From the NCBI GenBank assembly GCA_018241165.1, contig JAFEEK010000205.1:1-10561 (forward strand): a DNA stretch of 10,561 nt, in the 5' to 3' direction. The notes under the pieces were generated by a model. That model was not told the DNA's origin and made no database searches. It saw nothing but the letters and a program-made list of their open reading frames with translations. The DNA comes from Pseudomonadota bacterium (GTDB lineage: Bacteria; Pseudomonadota; Gammaproteobacteria; Xanthomonadales; Rhodanobacteraceae). How positions within the stretch are numbered: position 1 is the stretch's first letter; each line of letters begins with the position of its first letter. Positions 1 to 6,893 of the stretch are shown here, piece after piece. Position numbers and translations under genes: made by a program.

Positions 1-1
1 G

Positions 2-1228
2 AAATACCTGCTGGAAAAAGTCGCGGTACAGGCCGGCGCGATCGAAAAGCCCGCCGGCATGGACAGCGTGTTTGCCGAGCCGCTCAAGCACTTTCCGAAA
101 TCGGTATCGGCAGCGGACCAGAAGCGCCTGAAGGCCGCGATTCTCGCCGCGATCGACGGCGCCGTGCGCCCGGCCTACGCCAAACTCGGCGAATTCGTGA
201 GCAAGGACTACGCGCCGCACGGGCGCAGCGATTTCGGCATCTGGGCATTGCCGAACGGCGATGCGATTTATCGCTTCGACGTCAGGCAGATGACCACGAC
301 CGACAAGACGCCGCAGCAGATCCACGATCTGGGATTGTCGGAAGTCGCGCGCATCGAAGGCGAGATGACGAAGATCGCCAAGGCCCAGGGCTTCAAGGAT
401 CTGGCCAGCTTCCGCGCGTCGCTCAAGGACAATCCGAAGACGCACGCCAAGTCGCGCGAAGACATCCTCGAACGCTACCGCGGCTACATCGCCGGCATGC
501 AGCCCGAACTGCCCAAGCTGTTCGGGCTGTTGCCGAAGACGAAGGTCGAGGTGGTGCCGGTCGAGGCGTTTCGCGAGAAGGAAGCGGCCGGCGCCGAATA
601 CCATCCGGGCACGCCGGACGGTTCGCGGCCCGGGATGATCTTCGTCAACACCGGCGATTTTGCCAATCGCAGCGTGCTGAGCATCGAATCCACCGCGTAC
701 CACGAGGGAATCCCCGGCCATCACATGCAGATCTCGATCGCGCAGACGCTGCCGCACCTGCCGCCGTTCCGCCAGAACGCGGGCTACAACGCGTATGTCG
801 AAGGCTGGGCGCTGTATGCCGAACAGCTCGGCAAGGAAATCGGTTTCTACAAGGATCCGCTGTCCGACTATGGTCGCCTGTCCGATGAACTGCTGCGCGC
901 CGACCGCCTCGTGCTCGACACCGGCGTGCATTACAAGCATTGGACGCGCCAGCAGATGGTCGATTACTTCCACGCGCATTCGAGCCAGGACGAGCCCGAC
1001 GTGCAGGCCGAAACCGATCGCTACATCACCTGGCCGGGACAGGCGCTGGCCTACAAGATGGGCGAACTGAAGATCCTCGAATTGCGTGCGCGCGCCAAAC
1101 AGGCGCTTGGCGGCAAGTTCGACATCCGTGCGTTCCACGACGCGATCCTGGATGGTGGCGCGCTGCCGCTGGATGTGCTCGAAGCGCGCATCGACGGCTG
1201 GATCGCCGCGCAAAAAGCGAAGATCTGA
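2..1228 (+). CDS. DUF885-family putative zinc metallopeptidase, C-terminal part
   Basis: The reading frame is open from the left edge (first whole codon at position 2) to the TGA at 1226-1228. It gives 408 residues of a protein whose N-terminus lies outside the window. Two motifs place it in the DUF885 family: HEGIPGHH (bases 701-724), an HExxPGH-type putative zinc-binding site, and YVEGWALYAE (bases 794-823), whose glutamate is a plausible third metal ligand. Family members are usually near 550-620 residues, so about two thirds is visible. The family is generally regarded as hydrolytic metallopeptidases, often exported in proteobacteria, but the substrate is not settled and the signal-peptide region is not visible here. 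The frame is intact, with no stop or frameshift. A short hairpin follows the stop, and the next gene begins 67 bases later with an unrelated signalling role, so I see no functional link. The family call is confident; the biochemical role is uncertain. Confidence 0.9.
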   Translation, partial: KYLLEKVAVQAGAIEKPAGMDSVFAEPLKHFPKSVSAADQKRLKAAILAAIDGAVRPAYAKLGEFVSKDYAPHGRSDFGIWALPNGDAIYRFDVRQMTTTDKTPQQIHDLGLSEVARIEGEMTKIAKAQGFKDLASFRASLKDNPKTHAKSREDILERYRGYIAGMQPELPKLFGLLPKTKVEVVPVEAFREKEAAGAEYHPGTPDGSRPGMIFVNTGDFANRSVLSIESTAYHEGIPGHHMQISIAQTLPHLPPFRQNAGYNAYVEGWALYAEQLGKEIGFYKDPLSDYGRLSDELLRADRLVLDTGVHYKHWTRQQMVDYFHAHSSQDEPDVQAETDRYITWPGQALAYKMGELKILELRARAKQALGGKFDIRAFHDAILDGGALPLDVLEARIDGWIAAQKAKI

Positions 1229-1245
1229 TGCAACCCTGCGGCGCC

Positions 1246-1265
1246 CGGCAGCATCCAAGCTGCCG
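1246..1265 (+). other. Perfect 7-bp stem-loop between the DUF885 gene and the regulator gene
   Basis: CGGCAGC (1246-1252) and GCTGCCG (1259-1265) are exact inverted complements around a 6-base loop. No T-tract follows, so it is not a classical intrinsic terminator. It may be a weak 3' end stabiliser for the upstream transcript or a regulatory dyad for the downstream gene. The same bases also fit a degenerate GG-N10-GC sigma-54 spacing (GG 1247-1248, GC 1259-1260), but the TT of the -12 element is missing. Confidence 0.4.
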
Positions 1266-1295
1266 ATGCGCCGCCAAATCCTTCAGAATGTGCCC

Positions 1296-2633
1296 ATGCG
1301 CACGGTTCTGACCATCGACGACAACCCCACGATCGGGCAAGCCCTGTCGTTGCTGCTGTCGCTGCACGACATTCGACCGCTGGTCGCGCTGACGCCGGAC
1401 GAAGGCTTGGCCACGCTCGCCCGCGAGCGCGTGGATGTCGTCATCGCCGACATGAACTTCAGCGTCGATACGACGTCGGGCGCGGAGGGCGCCGAACTGT
1501 TCCGCGCGATCCGCGCACGCCATCCCGACTTGCCCGTCATTCTGCTCACGGCATGGACGCATCTGGAAACCGCAGTGGAACTGGTCAAGGCCGGCGCCGC
1601 GGATTACCTGGCCAAACCCTGGGACGACGCCAAGCTGCTGGCCACGGTCGAGAATCTGCTCGAACTTTCCGAAAACGCGCGTGTCGCGGAAACTGCGCGT
1701 ATCTCGCGCCGCCGTCGCCGCGAGGTACTCGAACGCGATTTCGATTTGTGCGGCATCGTGTTCGCGTCCGACGAATCCCTGCGCACGCTGGAACTGGCCT
1801 GCCGCGTCGCGCGTGCCGACGTGCCGGTGCTGATCACCGGCCCGAACGGCGCCGGCAAGGAACGCATCGCGCAGATCGTGCACGCGAACTCCACGGTGCG
1901 CGCCAAGCCGCTGGTCGCGGTCAATTGCGGCGCGCTGCCGGGCGAGCTGATCGAGGCAGAACTGTTCGGCGCCGAAGCCGGCGCGTTCACCGGCGCGGTG
2001 CGCGCGCGCGAAGGCCGTTTCGAGGCGGCCGACGGCGGTACGTTGTTCCTCGACGAGATCGGCAATTTGCCGGCGGCGGGGCAGATGAAACTCTTGCGTG
2101 TGTTGGAAACCGGCGAATTCGAGCGACTGGGTTCCACGCGCACGCGCCGCGTGAAGGTGCGCGTGATCAGCGCGACCAATGCCGACCTGCCCGCGCTGAT
2201 CCGCGAGGGCAGGTTCCGCGAAGACCTTTACTATCGCCTCAACACGATCCAGGTCGCGCTGCCGCCGCTGGCCGAGCGGCCCGACGACATCCTGCCGCTG
2301 GCCGATCATTTTCTCGATGGCGCGCAGCTTGCGGATGCCGCGCGCGAGGCGCTGATCGACTATCCGTGGCCCGGCAACGTGCGCGAACTGAAGAACGCCA
2401 TCGACCGCGCGAAATTGCTGTGCGGCGCCGGGCCGATCGAGGCCGAGCATCTGGGCCTGCCGGCGTTGGCCATCGCCGCTTCGCGCAACCTCGACGAACC
2501 GTCACGGGAAGCCGTTGAGGATGCCCTGAAGAAAAACGGCGGCGTGATCAGTCGCGCCGCGCGCGCACTGGGGCTTTCGCGCCAGGCGCTGTATCGGCGC
2601 ATGCAGCGATATGGAATTCCGATCCAGGATTAG
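1296..2633 (+). CDS. Sigma-54-dependent response regulator (NtrC family)
   Basis: This 445-residue protein has three parts. The receiver domain (about 1-122) has the acidic pair D8/D9, phospho-acceptor D52, T85 and K107 followed by P108. The AAA+ sigma-54 activator domain (about 150-385) has a Walker A variant GPNGAGKE (182-189), an intact GAFTGA sigma-54 contact loop (229-234), Walker B FLDE (251-254), and FREDLYYRLN with likely arginine fingers (307-316). A Fis-type helix-turn-helix lies at about 405-440. It should bind enhancer-like sites and drive ATP-dependent opening of sigma-54 promoters when D52 is phosphorylated, probably by the adjacent kinase. I chose ATG 1296 because MRTVLTIDDN is the natural receiver start. 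An in-frame ATG at 1266 would add ten residues. Neither has a clear Shine-Dalgarno. The receiver's DMNF...SG.EG and KPW signatures belong to a subgroup that, from memory, often neighbours MacAB-like exporters. No exporter is seen here. Confidence 0.95.
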   Translation: MRTVLTIDDNPTIGQALSLLLSLHDIRPLVALTPDEGLATLARERVDVVIADMNFSVDTTSGAEGAELFRAIRARHPDLPVILLTAWTHLETAVELVKAGAADYLAKPWDDAKLLATVENLLELSENARVAETARISRRRRREVLERDFDLCGIVFASDESLRTLELACRVARADVPVLITGPNGAGKERIAQIVHANSTVRAKPLVAVNCGALPGELIEAELFGAEAGAFTGAVRAREGRFEAADGGTLFLDEIGNLPAAGQMKLLRVLETGEFERLGSTRTRRVKVRVISATNADLPALIREGRFREDLYYRLNTIQVALPPLAERPDDILPLADHFLDGAQLADAAREALIDYPWPGNVRELKNAIDRAKLLCGAGPIEAEHLGLPALAIAASRNLDEPSREAVEDALKKNGGVISRAARALGLSRQALYRRMQRYGIPIQD

Positions 2634-3945
2634 CGTTCGCATGCGCGTATTCACGCTCGAAGGCAAACTCGTCGCGCTGCTGTTCGCAGCTGCGGTGCTG
2701 GCGGCGGCGCTGGCCGGTGCGCTTGGCGCGCTGTGGGGCGACGGTTGGCTCGCGGCCCTGGTCGCGGTGGCAGTGCTGGCCTTGCCGCTGGTGTGGATCG
2801 CGCGCACCGCGATCGCGCCGATCCGGCGCCTGCTGCGCGCGTTGTCCGGCAGCGTCGCCAGTTATCGCGACGGCGACTACAGCCTGTCGCTGGCGTCGCG
2901 CCGCGGCGATGAAATCGGCGCGTTGATCCATGCCCATAACGAGCTTGGCCAGGCCTTGCGCGGCCAGCGCCAGAACCTGGTGCAACGCGAACTGCTGCTC
3001 GACACGGTGATGCAGCACACGCCCACCGCGCTGCTGCTGGTCGACACGCACCTGCGCGTGGTCTATGCCAATCTCGCCGCGCGGCACTTGTTGAACGACG
3101 GCAAGAGTCCGCTCGGCATGGATTTCGCCGAAATGCTGCAGGCGTGTCCGGCGCCGATGCGCGAGGCGCTGGCCAGCGGCAACGACAGCCTGACCGCGGT
3201 GACGCTCGATGGCGCGGAGGAAGTGTTCCACATTTCAAGCCGCGATTTTCGCCTGCAGGGACGCGCGCACCGCCTGCACCTGGTGCAACGCATGACGCGC
3301 GAGTTGTCGCGCCAGGAAGTCGCGGCGTGGAAACGCGTGATCCGTGTGATCAGCCATGAATTGAACAATTCGCTGGCGCCGATTTCCTCGCTTGCGCATT
3401 CCGGCACGGAACTGGCGCGGCGTGGCGACAGCGCTCGCCTGCCGCAGGTTTTCGCCGGCATCGGCGAGCGCGCGCGCCACCTGCACGACTTCATCGCCGG
3501 CTACGCGGATTTCGCGCGCCTGCCTGCGCCGCGTTGCGCGGATGTCGCCTGGGCGCCATTCGTGGAAGGCCTGCGTCAACACGCGCAATTCCAGTTCGAC
3601 GGCGATTTGCCGAAAGAGTCCGGTTGGTTCGATGCCGCGCAAGTCGAACAGGTGCTGATCAACCTGCTCAAGAACGCGCACGAATCCGGCAGCGCCGCCG
3701 ATGCGATTCGCGTGCGCGTCACGGTCGGCGCCGACCAGCGCATCGAGGTGCTGGACCGCGGGCCGGGGATGAACGACACGGTCTTGGCGCAGGCACTGCT
3801 GCCGTTCTACTCGACCAAGCGCAGCGGCACGGGACTGGGCCTGGCGCTGGCGCGCGAGATATCCGAAGCGCATGGCGGCCGCATCACCCTGGCCAATCGC
3901 GACGGCGGCGGTTTGCGGGTCGTGCTGCAATTGCCGCGGCGCTGA
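2611..3945 (+). CDS. Membrane sensor histidine kinase with PAS domain
   Basis: The protein has 444 residues from ATG 2611, or 434 from ATG 2641. Two hydrophobic helices (about 19-42 and 47-67) are joined by only a few residues, so there is almost no periplasmic sensor. A HAMP-like region (68-120) and a PAS-like domain (about 128-220) follow. The phospho-acceptor is H249 in SHELNNSLAPI, and the ATPase domain has an N-box with N355, a G1 box DRGPGM (382-387), F-box F399-Y400 and a G2 box GTGLG (406-410). All catalytic motifs are intact. It should autophosphorylate and phosphorylate the regulator encoded just upstream. ATG 2611 overlaps that gene by 23 bases. ATG 2641 lies 7 bases after its stop and has an AGGA 11 bases upstream, a slightly long spacing. 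Either start implies translational coupling and co-transcription. The signal is probably sensed in the membrane or cytoplasm. Confidence 0.95.
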   Translation: MEFRSRISVRMRVFTLEGKLVALLFAAAVLAAALAGALGALWGDGWLAALVAVAVLALPLVWIARTAIAPIRRLLRALSGSVASYRDGDYSLSLASRRGDEIGALIHAHNELGQALRGQRQNLVQRELLLDTVMQHTPTALLLVDTHLRVVYANLAARHLLNDGKSPLGMDFAEMLQACPAPMREALASGNDSLTAVTLDGAEEVFHISSRDFRLQGRAHRLHLVQRMTRELSRQEVAAWKRVIRVISHELNNSLAPISSLAHSGTELARRGDSARLPQVFAGIGERARHLHDFIAGYADFARLPAPRCADVAWAPFVEGLRQHAQFQFDGDLPKESGWFDAAQVEQVLINLLKNAHESGSAADAIRVRVTVGADQRIEVLDRGPGMNDTVLAQALLPFYSTKRSGTGLGLALAREISEAHGGRITLANRDGGGLRVVLQLPRR

Positions 3946-3968
3946 TCGCGCCATAAAAGGTACGGGGC

Positions 3969-3996
3969 TTTCGCCATTCCCGCCCGATGCTATGAT
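3969..3996 (+). promoter_or_regulatory. Possible sigma-70 promoter of the Ser/Thr kinase gene
   Basis: TATGAT (3991-3996) is a good -10 hexamer. The best -35 at an acceptable distance is TTTCGC (3969-3974), 16 bases upstream and weak. Transcription would begin near 4003, leaving about 12 leader bases that contain the purine run GGGGG (4003-4007) before ATG 4015. It lies in the 69-base gap after the histidine kinase gene, so the Ser/Thr kinase may be transcribed separately from the two-component operon. Confidence 0.35.
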
Positions 3997-4014
3997 GGCC
4001 GCGGGGGTTGCGCG

Positions 4015-6078
4015 ATGGGCAACGGCTACATCCAGATTCCGGGGTACGAAATCCTGCGCCCACTGGGCGCGGGCGGCATGTCGACCGTGTACCTGGCCCT
4101 GCAGCGTTCGCTGGATCGCACCGTCGCGATCAAGGTGATGCGTCGTGGCGGCGACGCGGCGGCGGCGGATGCGGCGCAGTCGGAGAAGCGCTTCCTGCTC
4201 GAAGGCCGCATGATGGCCAAGCTGCCGCACCGCAATATCGTGGCGGTGTACGACATCGTCAGCAACGAGGACATCGCCTACATCGCGATGGAATACCTCG
4301 CCGGCGGCGCGCTCACCGACCGCATGCGCACCGGCATCGCGCTCGGCGATGCGGTGGCGGTGATCGTGCAGGTCGCCGCGGCGCTGGAATTCGCGCACGA
4401 ACACGGCGTCGTGCATCGCGACCTGAAGCCCGCCAACATCATGTTCCGCGATTCGGGCACGCCGGTGCTGACCGATTTCGGCATCGCCCGCTACCAGGAT
4501 GGCTCGGCCACGCGCCTGACCCAGACCGGCATGCTCGTGGGCACGCCCACCTACATGAGTCCGGAACAGATCAACGGTTTGCAGGTCGATGGTCGCGCCG
4601 ACCAGTACAGCCTGGGCATCCTTTTTTACGAATTGCTCACCGGCGCGCCGCCGTTCCGCGGCGACACGCCGATCGCGGTGCTGATGGCGCACCTGACCCA
4701 GGCGCCCGCGCCGCTGCCGGCGGAATTCGCCGCGTTCCAGGACATCTTCGATCGCGTGCTGGCCAAGAAGTGCGACGACCGTTATCCGACGCTCAAGGCC
4801 TTCAGCGACGACCTCAAGTCGCGCCTCGTGCACAGCGACACCTTGCTCACGCGCCTGCAGCTCGATCCGAACCAGACTTCGTCCGAACAACTGCGCGCGC
4901 TCGGTTTCTACACCAGCATGCCGAGCAGCGGCGGCGCGCGCATGTCCGTGTCCGCGCAGATCCCCGCACCGGCAACGGCGGATCAACCGGCGGCGACGCC
5001 GTCAGCGGGTCCCGCCACGCCAGCGCGCAAGCGCAAGGCATGGATCGCGATCGCGGCGGTCGTCGCGTTGCTCGCGGTCATCCTCTGGGGCAGGTTCGGG
5101 CACCGCCGTCTGTCGCACGATGAGCAGGAGCTGGTGAACCTGTGGAACGACCGCGCCACGACCCTGATCCAGTCCGGGCAATTGCTGGTCGCCGCGCCGG
5201 GCAGCGATGGCAGCGCGCTGGATTTCGTGCACAAGGTCGAGCAGAAGGATCCGGGCAATGCGCGGGCCGAGGAAGCCCGCGAACTGATCGGCAAGCAACT
5301 TGCCGCGCAAGGCGATGCGGCGCTGGCCGACAAACGCATCGACGATGCGGCGAAGATCGAAGCCGACGCACTCGCCGCCCTGCCCGGCGACAAGTCGCTT
5401 GCCGGTCTGCAACAACGCATCGCGCAGGCGCGCGAGCAGGCGAAAGCGCAAGCGCAAATCCAGATGCAGACCGCCGAAAACCGGCAAAAGGCGCATGCCC
5501 AGGTAACCGCGTTCCTCGACGCCGGCACCGACGCCGAATTGCGCGCCGCGTTCGACGGCATCGGCCAATTGCTGGCAGCCGATGCGACCGACAAGGACAC
5601 GCTTGCTTTGCGCGCGCGCGCCGTCGATGCCATCGGCAAGCGCTTGCAGGCAGCGTCGAACACGGACGACTTCGATGCGATGGCCGCCTTCGTCAAGGGT
5701 CGCGGCGATGATTGGTCCGCGGATCCGGCGTGGGCGAAGCTGGTGCAGGACATGCCCGGCTGGCGCGCCGGCATCGTCGCGGCCGCGCAGGCGCAGGCCG
5801 TCGCGAATGTCGGCGAGTTGCTGCTCAACGCCACGCCGTGGGCACGCGTGGATGCGGTGGCCGACGGCAACGGTCGCGCGATCGCCTTGCCCGACGACAA
5901 CAGCACGCCGTTGCTGCTCAAACTGCCGGCCGGAACCTACAGCGTCGTGTTTCGCCAGCCGCTCGACGGCAAGAGCCGGCAGATGACGATTGCGGTCGAA
6001 GGGAAAAAGCGCGCCACGCTGACAGCCGGCTTTGCGGCGCCGGACGCGAAGGAGTATTTCAAGCATGCCGGCCCGTAG
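4015..6078 (+). CDS. Transmembrane Ser/Thr protein kinase with long extracytoplasmic region
   Basis: This is a 687-residue Hanks-type kinase. The cytoplasmic catalytic domain (about 11-272) has the glycine loop GAGGMSTVY (18-26), VAIK with K40, alpha-C E64, HRDLKPAN (134-141), DFG (154-156) and GTPTYMSPEQ (176-185). All catalytic residues are present, and T171, T177 and T179 are candidate activation-loop phosphosites. An Ala/Pro-rich juxtamembrane stretch (about 305-338) leads to one membrane helix (about 343-359). The remaining 330 residues should be periplasmic. They are mostly helical with TPR-like character, include a Gln/Ala/Lys-rich coiled-coil candidate (about 465-495), and end in a beta-rich segment (about 608-672) with an LPAGTYSVVF motif resembling PEGA domains. 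PASTA repeats are absent, so peptidoglycan binding of the PknB type is not supported. The gene overlaps the secreted TPR gene by 14 bases, suggesting a functional pair. Ligand and substrates are unknown. Confidence 0.95.
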   Translation: MGNGYIQIPGYEILRPLGAGGMSTVYLALQRSLDRTVAIKVMRRGGDAAAADAAQSEKRFLLEGRMMAKLPHRNIVAVYDIVSNEDIAYIAMEYLAGGALTDRMRTGIALGDAVAVIVQVAAALEFAHEHGVVHRDLKPANIMFRDSGTPVLTDFGIARYQDGSATRLTQTGMLVGTPTYMSPEQINGLQVDGRADQYSLGILFYELLTGAPPFRGDTPIAVLMAHLTQAPAPLPAEFAAFQDIFDRVLAKKCDDRYPTLKAFSDDLKSRLVHSDTLLTRLQLDPNQTSSEQLRALGFYTSMPSSGGARMSVSAQIPAPATADQPAATPSAGPATPARKRKAWIAIAAVVALLAVILWGRFGHRRLSHDEQELVNLWNDRATTLIQSGQLLVAAPGSDGSALDFVHKVEQKDPGNARAEEARELIGKQLAAQGDAALADKRIDDAAKIEADALAALPGDKSLAGLQQRIAQAREQAKAQAQIQMQTAENRQKAHAQVTAFLDAGTDAELRAAFDGIGQLLAADATDKDTLALRARAVDAIGKRLQAASNTDDFDAMAAFVKGRGDDWSADPAWAKLVQDMPGWRAGIVAAAQAQAVANVGELLLNATPWARVDAVADGNGRAIALPDDNSTPLLLKLPAGTYSVVFRQPLDGKSRQMTIAVEGKKRATLTAGFAAPDAKEYFKHAGP

Positions 6079-6841
6079 CCGCGCGTTTGCCGTGCTCGCG
6101 CTCGCGGCCTTGCTCGCGCCGGCGATCGCGCGTGCCGATTTCGAGGACGACTACACCGATGGTCTGGCGGCGCTGGATCACGGCGAATACGATCGTGCGG
6201 TGCAGGCCTTGAAAAAGGCGCTCGCGGCGCGACCGGAATCACCGGTCATGGTGAGGATCGAAGGCGTTCCGCAACCCTATCTGCCGCATCACTTCCTCGG
6301 CATGGCGTATTTCAAGCTTGGCGATTGCGCGGCGGCGAAAGCCGAATGGAGCGATCAGTCCAACCAGCGCTCGCTCGGTCGACTGCGCCAGTTGCGTGCG
6401 CAAGAAGAGCAACTCCAGGCCCAGTGCAAACCGGTTGCCGCGCAAGCTCAGGAAGTTCCCGCGAAAGCGCAGCCAGCGCCACCGGTTGCTGCAACGCCGG
6501 CCGCGCCTGCACCGGCAGCCAGTCCATCGGCAAGACCAGCGCCGGCCGCCGCCGCTGGACCGCCGCCGGCGCTGATCCGCGCCTATGCCGATTTCACCGC
6601 TGGCCGTTTTGCGAACGCGGCGCGCCTGGATGTCGATGCGGTCAACGGCGCGAACGTGCGCTTCCAGGCCTACCTGTTGCGCAGTGCGGCGCGCTTTGCG
6701 CTGGCGCGATCGGGAGAGCCATCACAACTCGACGGTGCGCGCAGCGACGCACGCGCAGCGCGCCAGCTGGATGCCAATGCGCTGCCCGACGAACGCGTAT
6801 TCTCGCCGGCATTCCGCGCGTTCTTCGCCGCCGCGCACTGA
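6065..6841 (+). CDS. Secreted TPR-type protein paired with the Ser/Thr kinase
   Basis: The protein has 258 residues. Residues 1-24 form a signal peptide: a basic start, a hydrophobic core, and probable cleavage after ARA before DFEDDY. A TPR-like unit follows (about 26-58, GLAALDHGEYDRAVQALKKA), then a PYLPHHFLGMAYFKLGDC segment (71-88) that looks like a second, modified TPR. After a helical stretch comes an Ala/Pro-rich linker (about 127-168) and a second helical domain (169-258). C88 and C121 are the only cysteines and could form a disulphide in the periplasm. I chose ATG 6065 because AAGGAG (6049-6054) lies 10 bases upstream and the signal peptide starts there; a frame extension upstream has neither feature. 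The start overlaps the end of the kinase gene, so the two are translationally coupled. The most likely role is a periplasmic partner or scaffold of the kinase's outer region. That is inference, and no enzymatic motif is visible. Confidence 0.85.
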   Translation: MPARSRAFAVLALAALLAPAIARADFEDDYTDGLAALDHGEYDRAVQALKKALAARPESPVMVRIEGVPQPYLPHHFLGMAYFKLGDCAAAKAEWSDQSNQRSLGRLRQLRAQEEQLQAQCKPVAAQAQEVPAKAQPAPPVAATPAAPAPAASPSARPAPAAAAGPPPALIRAYADFTAGRFANAARLDVDAVNGANVRFQAYLLRSAARFALARSGEPSQLDGARSDARAARQLDANALPDERVFSPAFRAFFAAAH

Positions 6842-6860
6842 CGCGGCGCCGCGCTATACT
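6842..6860 (+). promoter_or_regulatory. Probable promoter of the SPFH gene with abutting 12-bp palindrome
   Basis: TATACT (6855-6860) is a near-consensus -10 box 34 bases before ATG 6894. No good -35 is visible at 16-18 bases. Instead a perfect 12-base palindrome, CGCGGCGCCGCG (6842-6853), occupies the spacer just after the stop of the TPR gene. The promoter could depend on an activator, or the palindrome could be a protein site or a small RNA hairpin at the end of the preceding transcript. Only the -10 resemblance and the palindrome are seen directly. Confidence 0.4.
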
Positions 6861-6893
6861 CGAAACCCTTCTTGCTGTTTTGCGGAGATCGCC

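Noticed and set aside
1086..1295. N-terminal extension of the regulator into the DUF885 gene
   Set aside because: The frame is open there, but the sequence is Arg/Ser-rich shadow of the DUF885 gene. The receiver domain begins naturally at 1296.
3939..3953. GGCGC/GCGCC hairpin at the end of the histidine kinase gene as a terminator
   Set aside because: The stem is only five bases, includes the stop codon, and is followed by ATAAAAGG rather than a T-tract.
3235..4986. Very long minus-strand frame opposite the two kinases
   Set aside because: It is an Arg/His/Gln-rich mirror of well-conserved kinase genes on the + strand. High third-position GC removes stop codons in the opposite frame. The frame at 1026-2450 is rejected for the same reason.
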